Source: Silene noctiflora (lineage: Eukaryota; Streptophyta; Magnoliopsida; Caryophyllales; Caryophyllaceae). From it: 23,686 bases of DNA. Positions 1-10,900 of this stretch are shown here, one piece after another (position 1 is the stretch's first letter; each line of letters starts with the position of its first letter). The stretch lies in NCBI GenBank assembly GCA_009801015.1, contig VHZZ01009381.1, positions 30,404 to 54,089 of the forward strand. Reading direction: 5' to 3'. The notes beneath the pieces were generated by a model. The model did no database searches. It saw only the letters and a program-made list of their open reading frames with translations, and was not told the DNA's origin. The translations under genes were made by a program, and so were the position numbers.

Positions 1-1140
1 TTCACACTAAAATTTTAGATGCACTTTTACACTTTTTAACACTAATATTTTTGGGAGTTTTAACACCAACTCCAGGATACATTTTATACTATTTGGGATA
101 CATTTTATATTACTTCTGGATACACATGATATTACTGCCGGATACACAATTCCACTTATGTATCTAGTAGTTATACCATATGTATCCGGCCTACTGTATG
201 TGTATCCCGTAGTAACACCATGTGTATCCGCGCTGGTATTTTGTGCATCTACGGTTCCACTACGATCCACTAAGGCAACCACCATTATTTTTGTCACCAC
301 CACGGCAGCCATAAACTAATGACTAACATCACCACGCCACAGACCAATGAATAACACCACAACCACACCCAACCTAAACCAGCATCTCCCCTATGACAAC
401 CACCACTGACCAACTCACGACCAACCAACCCCACCCTCATGAACACCAGACCCACCAATGACGCGCCGATTAAAAGAAGACCCACCACCCACCACATGAA
501 CTACAACCACCACAACCAATATCAACACCGACCTCACTACGAGCAACCGTACGCCACCAGATCACCAGTGGCAAGCTCCTTCCAACGACCTTTCACATGA
601 CACGTTAGATCTGGCCATCGACCCCACTCACTAATGACAAACACAGAACCAGAATAAGCTAAGTTTCGGTTTTTTACTTCTCAAAATTCGATCTAAATGC
701 TAGGTCTACCAAAAACGAATTAAAATTTCAAAGTTCTAATTGAGCCAGCGACGTCATCGGGGATTTTGGAGCCAGAAAATGGAATTTGTTTGTTTTTGCC
801 GCCGGCGAAGGCGACGAACAAAGGGTCGTTCATCTGTGAAGTGGTTGGGAGGTGTCGCGGTTATAAAAGCACGGTTGTCGGCGAGTTGGTTGGCCTCTTG
901 TCGGAAATGGTTCACCGGTGAAATGTCCGGCCACCGGCAACTGACGTCGCTATCTGAGTGATGAATGGTTGTTAAGTGAAAATGGGAGGAGAGAGGAGAT
1001 AGTGAGTGTCGGTCTTTATTTTGTTTTATAAGGATATGCCTGTATGAGTGTGGGCTTTTGTTTTAATTAGAGAAGTTTGTTTGATTTTGTAGTTAGTTTG
1101 TACGATTCGCACCGAACTCTTAGTTCGCACAGGATCCTAT
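1..1140. other. Repeat-like region with no gene; inverted field of GGATACAC motifs at its left
   Basis: Positions 72-140 contain GGATACA-type units every 20-25 bases (GGATACAC followed by ATATTACT). From 166 to 230 the same units occur in reverse complement (GTAGTAACACCATGTGTATCC), giving a degenerate inverted arrangement. Positions 290-560 are rich in CAC and ACC triplets. Positions 740-960 are more GC-rich (CCGGCGAAGGCG and similar), resembling the 5' part of a mobile element or captured sequence. Near 1111-1125 is a short palindrome, CGAACT-ctt-AGTTCG, before CACAGGATCC, reminiscent of a transposon end. The small open frames here look like chance. Confidence 0.4.
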
Positions 1141-1143
1141 TTC

Positions 1144-1165
1144 TATATATATATATATATATATA
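1144..1165. repeat. (TA)n microsatellite
   Basis: About eleven uninterrupted TA units, directly after the GGATCC-containing end of the left repeat-like region. Confidence 0.9.
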
Positions 1166-1206
1166 AAAGTAAGTAAAACATTTACAGTTGATAAAGTGTT
1201 ATTTTA

Positions 1207-1264
1207 TAATGATCTTAAAAGACATATTGAGGTAGACTTACCTCAAATATGTCTTTTATCATTA
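1207..1264. repeat. Near-perfect inverted repeat (hairpin, 26-28 bp arms, 4-base loop)
   Basis: Left arm 1207-1234 and right arm 1239-1264 are complementary throughout, apart from a 3-base bulge (CTT at about 1214-1216) and one extra T in the right arm. The loop is GACT. It could be a foldback element remnant or a small-RNA-type hairpin; no protein is encoded. Confidence 0.8.
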
Positions 1265-1420
1265 CAAACTTTCGGCCAAAACCTATGTAATTTTGTTTTG
1301 CGCAAATATCATAGTAAAGTAACACATAATAGTAGACTCAAATAACCGTAAACTTCTTTTAGCGTGTTCATTAACTTAAGGTATAGACTTAATTGTCTTT
1401 AATCCATGCATGCAGGATCG

Positions 1421-1655
1421 TTTTTTTTGGATGACGAAGAAGTGCACAGGTAAACCCTCAAGTAAACATGATAACCTTCAACCCTCATATACCAGGTCAA
1501 CCACCTGAGGGTGGCATGCTAGAAGTCTAAAAGGCATAGTCTAGGTCAAAAATAACCTCCACAAGGTTGTTCTTGAAGAGCCTCGAACCTTATACCCTTT
1601 AGAGTTTGACCTTAGTTTTAACCACTAGATTCAAACCCTCTGAGCCATGTAGATT
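1421..1655 (-). mobile_element. tRNA-derived SINE-like element
   Basis: Read on the minus strand, TGGCTCAGAGG (plus 1637-1647) fits a pol III A box (TRGCNNAGYGG-like). GGTTCGAGGCT (plus 1579-1589) fits a B box (GGTTCGANNCC). The boxes are about 48 bases apart, wider than in a tRNA but seen in plant SINEs. The body ends in an A8 run (T8 at plus 1421-1428). No clear target site duplication is seen, so the ends are approximate. It lies downstream of NDB exon 9, probably inside intron 9. Confidence 0.5.
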
Positions 1656-1870
1656 CATTTTACATAAAACTTAATGTGAGATATTTAGTTGTTAAAATAA
1701 AACTGAATAATGTTTTTGATTCCTAACTGGGCTTATTGCTAATGTTTTAGTCTTAAATCTTATAATAAGACTACATACACTACAATATGTGATTGTTTTT
1801 AGAAATAAAGAGAGGAACCTTAATGAGATTGCTAAAAATATTAAAGAGGAAACAAAAAAAAATATTGTAC

Positions 1871-1990
1871 CTAGCATAGACAGAATACCAAAGCCACTGG
1901 GTGCTGTGACCGTGAATGACATAGTCACCAGGGAGCTGAGCTGCAGTTTGTTCACCTCCCAAAGGAGCAAATTGTCCTAAATGCTTGTAC
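1871..1990 (-). CDS. NDB: NDB exon 9 (residues 509-548): last exon visible
   Basis: Acceptor TTAAAG|GTACAA follows a T-rich tract; donor GCTAG|GTACAA. 120 bp, encoding YKHLGQFAPLGGEQTAAQL and QWLWYSVYA, very conserved in the family. The reading frame past the donor turns into low-complexity sequence, so the exon must end at this GT. Phase 2 (AG) fits the expected Ser of SKQVSWRTR in the following exon, which I cannot find down to position 1. Confidence 0.91.
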
Positions 1991-4900
1991 CTTTAAAAAA
2001 GGATGAGCATAAGAATTACAAGATCCATTAATTTCCAAGCATGAACATTTTGTTACCTGAATGGACGAAATCGATGTCGTCCTTCTTTTCTAGTTCGCAG
2101 AGGGCCTTCAGGGTCTTGATCACAGTCCTCCATTCTGTTAAAACAATCAGCAAGATATTCTCCTTGTTGCGCTGCAACCTAGATTGTTTGCAAACTAATT
2201 AGCATAATTGAAATCTCAATATGCAGTAGTATAAGGTAACAAAAATACAAAATCAGCTAAGTGTTATTATTCTTCATGCATTAACTAGATAAAAAGCATC
2301 AATCACTTTATAATTACAGTAAATTAAATTGGCAAAGGTTCCACTCGACGAGGAAATGCATATATTATGCTCATGAGGGCCAAAGATAATGTGTTATACG
2401 ACTTAGGTATCTACGATGTTGTTGTCCTAAGTTACTAAAAGTATTAATACATATTTAATATGATCATGTATCCAAATGCCAGGTTCAACTATTTTGAAAC
2501 AAAATTTACTTTTTATGCCCTTTGATATAATGTTGTGTTGTATATACTTTAATGTGTGAAGTTCAAATATATACTTGCAAGACATTAAAAATCTTAGCAA
2601 AAAAATTGGTATTGGAATATAGACTGATCTACTTTTGGTCATTATGATTACGATGTTACCTGGGCAGTGGCAGGGAGATTCTTCATTTGAGCATCAACCT
2701 CTGATAAAGCCTTCTTAAATGTCTCTATATCTATTTGAGCAGACTCTTGCTTCTCATCATTTCCTTTTACATTTTTTATTAACTCTACAATATCTTTAAA
2801 CTGCTTCCTTTTCATATATATTTCTATTTGAGGATACCTTTCGGAAATATCCTTAATTACTTTCTTCAACTCTTTCACATTTAGAGTGTCACTGTTATCC
2901 TTGTCTTCCTTCTTGATGATTTCTTCAATATCTTCCTGTTATAATCGTAAATATAAAAATCACAACGACAAAAGATAATTTTGCAATTAGTGTAAGAAAT
3001 TTTGAATGGTTAATTTACTTACCATGACTTTGCGTTGTTGAATAGTGGCGCAATCACCCAATGCATATATGTCGTTGGTGCCTTCCACCCTTAACCATTC
3101 ATCAGTTGAAAGAACGCGTCTATTGGTCTGTCATTTAAGTTAATATATTGATAACTGAATTTGACAAAAATAATATGAAAGAGCTTCAAATTGTTTGAGA
3201 TTACTAAGTTTTCATTCATATGACTCGTTGAATAAATTTAATCCATTTGTATGTTTAGCTTTGGTTAGGACATTTCAAATAAGTCAAAGGAACATTCTAA
3301 AAAATGTTGTTATCCTTTTTAGCCTTATACATGAGTTAAGTGTTAGACATAAGAAGTATATGGAGACTTTTCATGGCAATGAAATTGGTTACCTGGCCAA
3401 TTTGTTTCATAAATTCCATAACAACGGGACGAGTTCCAATGCCAGTAGACCAAACAATCATTCCATATGGCAAGGATTTGACGATACCAGAGCCCCTGTC
3501 CTTTGTGGAAATTTCCTTATTGGTAACTTTTGTTACCATTGATCCAAGTCTCACATCAATACCATCTCTTTGGAATTTCCTTTCAGCAAAATCAGTGATC
3601 CTTTTATCAAACCTAAAATAGGGAAATTCAACATATGAAATACCAAGATCACGAAATCTATCAAGATTCAGGCATGGGTAAAATCGAATAAATGTATAAT
3701 CATCTTCAACTTACATATTAAGAATATGATCCCCTGCCTCAACAAGAGTAATGTTGACAAGAGGTTTAAGAGCTGGGTAAAGTTTTGCCAAGTCCTCGGT
3801 CACAAAGTCATGCAACTCGGCTGCAAACTCTACACCAGTTGGGCCTCCGCCAACAACCACAAATTGCAACAACGTTTTTCTATGATCGTCACTTAAATGA
3901 GGAAGACTAGCCTTTTCAAAGCAGTCCACCACTGTGGTCCTAATTCTCTGAGCATCTTCTATTTCCTGTATCATGTTATAAATTATATATCCAACTTCAT
4001 TAAAAATACTATCTTCATCTCATTTTTTTTTTATATTCAGGTTTAACTATCGTATTTGTTTTTCCATTTACGTACATCGGCCTTAAATCAATATGTTAAC
4101 AAAACTACTTATCTTATCAATATTTGAAAAGGGGGTAGGTAACAAATGTTGAGGAAAATAAAATATCTTACAATTGACCTTGTTTATATAAGATGTGAAT
4201 AAGCAGTGAAGTATATTTTGTATTACTGATAATCAATACACATACAAAGTGAATGCAATATATACAAGAGGTAGTTCCTAGAATCAAGCTAGGAAAACTA
4301 TAAAGAAGGAAACGATTGATTTGCACAACCAATTTACAAAGATATTGCTAACAAACAAGATAATAAAAGATATGCAAATTTATTCTTCCTTTGATTGAGG
4401 AAACGGTTGGTTAGTTTCCTTAACATTCCCCCGCAAGACGGACTGTCCGTTGAAAAGTCCGATCTTGGATAAAAGAACTTCAAATCGGGGACGCGGTAGC
4501 GGCTTTGTGAGTACATCAGCGAGTTGATCGTCACCACTGATATGAGTAACTCGAAGGGAACCTGACTGTACCTGTTCACGGACAAAATGGAAGGCAAGCG
4601 CCACATGCTTTATGCGAGAGTGAAACACGGGATTAGCGGAATAGTGTGTGGCACTTAAGTTGTCACAGTAAATAGTGGGTGAGGAAGTAAAAGTGAGACC
4701 AAGTTCAGTAAGTAAGGACTTGACCCAAAGGAGCTCAGAGGTAGTGTCGGCGACAGCTCGAAATTCGGCTTCGGTGGACGAACGGGCAAGCGTCTTCTGT
4801 TTCTTAGAAGCCCAAGCAATGGGGTTTTTGCCAAGATAAACCAAGTAGCCAGAAGTAGAAACATAGTGATCCTTATCTCCGGCCCAGTCCGCATCACTAA

Positions 4901-7900
4901 AGGCATGAAGTTGAAGCGGATTGTGGCGATGGAGCTGAATACCGAGGTGCATAGTGCCATGTAGGTAGCGAAGTAAGCGTTTTAACGCAGTCCAGTGAGT
5001 GAGTTGTGGTGTTTGCATATATTGTGCAAGCTTATTAACAGTGAAGGAGATATCAGGGCGAGTGAGGGAAAGATACTGTAAACAACCAACTGCCGAGCGA
5101 TAAGAGGTGACATCGCAGGGAGGTGTGTTGGTGTCGAGAGTGAGGGGAGGGTGAGGGAGCATGGGTGTAGTCGATGGCTTGCTGTCCAGCATATCAAAAC
5201 GTTGTAATAGATCATAAATGTATTTTGTTTGTGAGAGAAGGAGTCCTTTTGGGTTTGGGGTAACTTCAACTCCTAGGAAATAGGATAGGCAGCCTAAGTC
5301 CTTCAGAGAGAAGCGAGCAGCAAATTGTGTAACAAAAGTAGTGAGGAAGGAGGGAGAGGGACTGGTTACTATAATGTCGTCAACATAGACAAGGGCATAG
5401 AGGAGACGGTTGTGTCGTGTATAAATAAAGAGGGAGGGGTCAGCCAGTGAGGCTGAAAACCCGAAGTGAAGCAGGTATTGTTTGAGTTCATTGTACCATG
5501 CGCGCGGGGCTTGTTTGAGGCCGTAGATAGCCTTTTGAAGCCGACACACATGGGACGAAGTATCATCATTAATAAAACCAGGTGGTTGTGACATATAAAC
5601 TGTTTCGTGGAGCTTACCTTGGAGGAAAGCATTGTTGATGTCCAATTGACGAAGAGACCAGCCTTGACTAAGGGCCAGGGAAAGAAGTAGACGTATTGTG
5701 ACGGGCTTTACAACCGGACTGAAAGTATCAGTGTAATCAATACCATGTTGTTGATGGAAGCCTTTTGCAACTAAGCGAGCTTTGTATTTTTGAATGGTGT
5801 TGTCGGGATTGTACTTAACACGAAAAACCCATTTGCATCCAATAACATTATGAGCTTCAGCAGCAGGAACTAAGGACCATGTATTGTTGCGAATTAAAGC
5901 ATCGTATTCCTCGATCATGGCGGCACGCCACTGGGGCGAGGCTAGGGCCTGTTTGGCAGTAGTTGGGAGTGAATGTGGGGTCGTTGTAATGGCGAGCTTG
6001 GCATACTTTGGGTTGGGTTTGCGGATATTATTAGATAACCGGGTAATGGCACGACAGGGTGGTGGAGGGATGGTAGGAGGTGGGTTTTCTGGAGAAGGAG
6101 CAGAGGGCACGGGACTGGGAGATAGGGGTGGGCAGACAGCAGAGGTAGGGGAGGATGGAGGAGTGCTGTGAGAAATAGCTGTTGGGTTAATAGCAGGTGT
6201 GGTGGGAGGTAGGAACATAATGGATGGACCGCACCAATCTGGCAGGGAGGGGCCTGGTTCAGGGCTGGCTTGAGAAGTAAGGCGAAGAAACGGGAACTCT
6301 GTTTCAACAAAGGTAACGTGCCGTGAAGTGTAAATCCGTTTGGTAATGGGTTCAAGACAATGATATGCGCTTTGGGTTTTAGAGTAGCCTAGGAAGACAC
6401 AGGGGACAGATTTGGGGTCAAGCTTGTTGGAGGTGTACGGTTTAACCCATGGATAACATAGACAACCGAATGCACGAAGTTTATTGTAGTTGGGAGAGGA
6501 CTTGAAAAGACGAGAATAAGGGGATTCATTTTGAAGAGTTGAGGTGGGTAAACGGTTGATAAGATGGACAGCCGTATTAAAGGCATGAGGCCAGTAAAGA
6601 GTGGGTATGTGAGCATGAGTAAGGAGCGAGAGACCAGTTTCTACAATATGACGATGTCGCCTCTCCGCATACCCATTATGTTCAGGAGTATGAGGCGGAG
6701 AGGTGAGATGCGAGATACCATGTTGAAGAAGGGAAGGGGTGAGTTTGATGTACTCACCACCATTGTCAGAGAACAGTTGGACAATAGGGCGATCGAAGTA
6801 TTTTTCAACAAGGACTTTAAACTGATGGAAAACATTAAATGTGTCGGATTTATTTTTAAGCGGATATAGCCAAGTATATTTTGTGAAATGATCCACGAAG
6901 ATTACATAGTACTTAAACCCATCATGTGAATGTATTGGTGATGACCAAACATCGGAAAAAATTAATTCAAGAGGAGCATGAGACTGTAGAGTAGACGCAG
7001 AAAACGGTAATTTGTGGCATTTATTAATCTTGCACGCATTACAGTAATCAAAACGAGAAGTAGAAACTGGCAAATTAAAGTTGTTCTTAATGAAAGAAAA
7101 AACATGAGAGGCTGGATGACCAAGCCGATGATGCCATAGTAAAGCAGTAGGAGACGAAGTAGCAAGGAGGACTTGGGAAGAAGAGGGCTGCCAGGTATAG
7201 ATACCACGATCAAGGGTGCCGTGGAGCAGAATCCGACCCGTCGAGAGATCCTTAAAAGAGAAAGTAGAAGACGAGAATTCAATAACAGCATTATTATCAA
7301 GACAAAATTGCGACACTGATAAAATATTGCGGGAGATTAAAGGAACATGAAGAACATTTTGAAAAGAAAGAGATGAGGAGTTAGAAGAAATAGTGAAAGA
7401 ACCTATGTTGGAGATAGGAAGAGAGGAGCCATCTCCAATTACGACATCATCTGGACCGTCATACGGAGCGTGAAGGGCCAGATTAGACAGATCGTTGGTG
7501 ATGTGATGCGTTGCACCACTGTCAACGAGCCAGGAATTCTGGGCAGGAGTAGTAGCAGTAGCGGTATGGGCTTGTGGACGAGGATTAGGATAGCGATTAG
7601 GACGAGTGTAAGGTGTGAGGATAAATGAGGGATGGTTCTTTTTGAAGTTACGGCAGGTGAGAAACATGTGGCCTTTGTAGCCACAGTACTGGCAGATGGA
7701 GACTTCTTTAGACTGAGTAGTGGCATCAGAGGAGGGAGGGCGGGAGGTATAGCGTTGCTGCTGGTTTGGGCGGAATTGCGCAGCAAAGGCAGTTGTAGGT
7801 GAAGGAGAGGTGGAGGATATCTCAGGGTTTTTGAGTTCAAAGTTAATAAGTTTCTCGTGTAAGGCATCAAATGAGATCGGAGTATCACGAGCTTCGACAG

Positions 7901-10900
7901 TTTCTTTGATGGCACGATACCGGGTAGAGTCAAGGCCACGTAGGACTTTGGCAATGACATCTTCAGGGTCCATAGGTTTACCTAAGTTGGCGAGTTCTAG
8001 GGTACAGGTTTTGATCTTGTGCATGTAGTCCGTGATGGTTTCAGACGGATTTTTGGTGATGGAGTCAAGGCGTGCCTTGATTTGGAGTATGTGTCCCCGA
8101 GAGGGATTGGCAAAGGTGGAGGAAAGAGTGGTCCAAGCTTCTTGGGCAGTTTTGGACTGAGTGACGAGGGGCGCAATAGAGCCATCGAGAGTACCAACGA
8201 GAGCGGCAAGGAGAAGACGGTCCTGCCGCAACCACGTGGAGTAGGCAGGATTGGGAACGATGGTGGCATTGGCGGTAACAGTTTGGGCAGGGCAAGGGTG
8301 AGTACCATCAAGAAAGTGGAACAGTTCAAGTCCTTCAAGAAAGGATTGAATTTGGAAGGCCCATTGGGTGTAGTTGGAGGTGGTAAGTTTGGTGCACTGG
8401 GAGAGATTGACAAAGATAATAGGGGCAGCGGGTTCAGCGGCGTTGGGGAGGATGAGAGCGTGGTTGGCCATGATCGAGAAGAGCGTTGCTTAGGATCGAG
8501 GCTCTGATACCATATAAGATATGAATAAGCAGTGAAGTATATTTTGTATTACTGATAATCAATACACATACAAAGTGAATGCAATATATACAAGAGGTAG
8601 TTCCTAGAATCAAGCTAGGAAAACTATAAAGAAGGAAACGATTGATTTGCACAACCAATTTACAAAGATATTGCTAACAAACAAGATAATAAAAGATATG
8701 CAAATTTATTCTTCCTTTGATTGAGGAAACGGTTGGTTAGTTTCCTTAACAGTTTAAATACTAAAATCATATGTGACCAATATAAATAAGATGAATGGAG
8801 AAATCAGATCGATATTTTAGATTAATTCCAAATTTATTCTCCTCTTAGAGAGATAAGATGTTTAAGGTAACTAGATTGAGACATCTAAAGAGCTACATAT
8901 TTTCATATTATCATTTAATAAAGTTATAACACGTATAAATTGTGTGAAAGCATTCACTTAGGTTAAAATATGGGATTTAAATTGATAGTTAAAGTGAATC
9001 ACTAATTTTACACAAGTCTTGATTATTTCTTAGACGTGAATCGTGATGTAATTATTGAACAAGTAAAAAATATACCTTGAGAAAATGACAGTTTTCTTCG
9101 ACACCAGGTGTATTGAAAGTATTGGAACGCGCTCCCATGGCGACCACTAAGTAATCATAGTCCACAATGAACTCCTCTTTACCTTCTAAAATCTTGTTCG
9201 TTACGGACCGGCAATAAACCTTCTTATTGACTGGATCAATCTTGTAGCACTCTGCTTCTTCAAATTGAACTCTCACGTTTTTCTGCAATTTAAATGCCAC
9301 ATTATCTTGATGGTTATGTCGTTTCTTTTCTAAAAGTCTTAAATCTTACTCCATCCATCTAAGAAAATATATATATTCCAAATGAATTGTGTAACACTTC
9401 AGGAGATTGTGAGAAAATTGTCCCACATCGGTAAAATAAGGAGAGCTTATGATATCTTTATAAGATATTCAACCCACCATTTACTGCTTTTGGGTTTAAA
9501 TGAGGACAAATAATGGTCCCAAGGGTACACAGATCAATACGGGGTCTTTTCCACCACATCTTGTCCTCAGTCATGCGCATCCCGGGAACCTTTCCACATA
9601 TCAACACGGCATCTTTTCCATCACATTTTGTCCTCAGTCATGCGGCCAAACACGCTTAACTGTGGAGTTCTTTTGTATAGATAACCAGAAAAGAAAAGTG
9701 CACTTTGTTGATATATGAGTAGTACTTTCAATCCCTTTAAACACTAGTCAGATTTTAAGATTATCAATGGACCTTTTCAAGGAGGTATCCCACCCGAATA
9801 ACGTTTTCGGTTCAATGGAATATTACACACCCCCACTTGAAAAAGCAACATCCCCGTTGCGCATGGCAACATCTGACCGCAGCCGAGCCAAACCCAGAAT
9901 CCTCCTCTGTTAGCTTGGTGACCCGGGTATTCCAGACCACAGGCTCACCAGACGGTCGCAGGGTTGCTCTGATACCACTTGTAACACCCCGGCCTAAACA
10001 TAGTGTCGGGAGCGGTCACTCACGGTAATTTTTGTCAGGCTGTGTACATGGTCCACAGATCAACACAGGTCTTTTCCAGCTCATTTTGTCCTCACTCATG
10101 CGCATCCCGGGAACCTTCCCAAGAGATAACCCATCTTAAGACTACTCTCAGTCAAGCACGCTTAACTGTGGAGTTTTTTTGCATGGATAACTAGAAAAGA
10201 AAGTGCACTTTGTTGATATGAGTAGTTTTTCAATCTCTTTAAGCACTAGTCAAATTTTAAGCCTATCAATTGACCTTTTCAAAGAGATACCCCACCCGAA
10301 TAACGTTTTCGGTTCAATGGAGTATTACAATACAAACATTAAATTTGAGCTAATAATGCGATATGAAATACCTCTAAAATGGTGAAAAATATTGAATAAT
10401 GGAAGCTAATTCAAGAACAAACATATAGTTAAAAGAGAAAAAAGAAACTTTTGTAGCTAATAATGAAGTAAATTTTATTTGGAACTCATAAATTCCTCCA
10501 TAAGTATCATTCTTGAGAAGTGAAATTGTATACTACCACATAAGACAAATTGATTACTAATAAAGGATTGACAAGTGAAATATATAATTCAGTTGTTTAA
10601 TAAAATTGTTAAGTCAGTGATTACATGTCACGTAACATTGACGAGATAAAAAAACGTGGTCAACGCTCTTCAACTGACACATGTGAAGATGGATACATGT
10701 CCTATGTGTGTGTATTTAGATAATCCTGAACTTGACAAGTCCAAAGAAAATATAGCCAAGATAGATACAAATGTAAAACAAATTAAAATGACAAATAAGC
10801 TAGACGTGTTGATTCTCATCTTACACCAAGGTTGCCAAGGCAACAAGGAACATAGAGAGGAAAATGAAGTGATATTAAAGAAAATATTGTCATTAGAATA

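Larger units (their letters stand above)
4187..8751 (-). mobile_element. Complete Ty1/copia LTR retrotransposon
   Basis: 4565 bp, bordered by a 5-bp TSD. It has two 239-bp LTRs, a tRNA-iMet primer site abutting the 5' LTR, an intact gag-pol ORF and a polypurine tract abutting the 3' LTR. Domain order protease-integrase-RT-RNase H defines Ty1/copia. Short LTRs and compact size suggest the Ale/Retrofit group (inference). It is inserted in NDB intron 3 in the same transcriptional orientation as the gene, so its LTR signals are read in the host transcript. Confidence 0.96.
3966..9075 (-). other. NDB intron 3, carrying a complete copia insertion
   Basis: 5110 bp. Subtracting the 4565-bp element and one 5-bp target copy leaves about 540 bp of original intron (3966-4181 and 8757-9075). 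That remainder is AT-rich and shows no other feature. Confidence 0.9.
9390..10329 (-). mobile_element. Cassandra-like TRIM (5S rRNA-derived LTR), rearranged
   Basis: In minus orientation: 5' LTR at 9980-10329, starting TGTAATACTCC and ending GGGGTGTTACA; PBS TGGTATCAGAGC two bases further (9966-9977); a 152-bp internal part; PPT AAGTGGGGGTG; then a second LTR beginning TGTAATATTCC (9827 downward). The LTR carries a 5S rRNA-like stretch, the hallmark of Cassandra TRIMs. No protein is encoded. The left LTR is chimeric beyond about 9520, and no matching TSD is seen at 9390/10329, so the left border is uncertain. Confidence 0.8.

Noticed and set aside
740..961. Open frame of 73 codons rich in Arg
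   Set aside because: No motif, no family match I know, biased GC-rich local composition; treated as chance within a repeat-like region.
1100..1170. Helitron 3' end (hairpin CGAACT-ctt-AGTTCG)
   Set aside because: No CTRR end follows the hairpin at the usual distance, and no 5' TC end can be placed within the window.
1579..1647. A tRNA gene on the minus strand
   Set aside because: A and B box-like motifs are present but no cloverleaf can be folded around them; SINE-like element preferred.
5884..8507. Plus-strand open frames opposite the copia polyprotein, and minus-strand frames in other phases
   Set aside because: Shadows of the long gag-pol frame; none has a recognisable domain.
10111..10190. 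A functional 5S rRNA gene
   Set aside because: Only the 3' part of the 5S sequence is matched, with many changes, and it lies inside a TRIM LTR with TG/CA ends, PBS and PPT; better explained as a Cassandra-type promoter.
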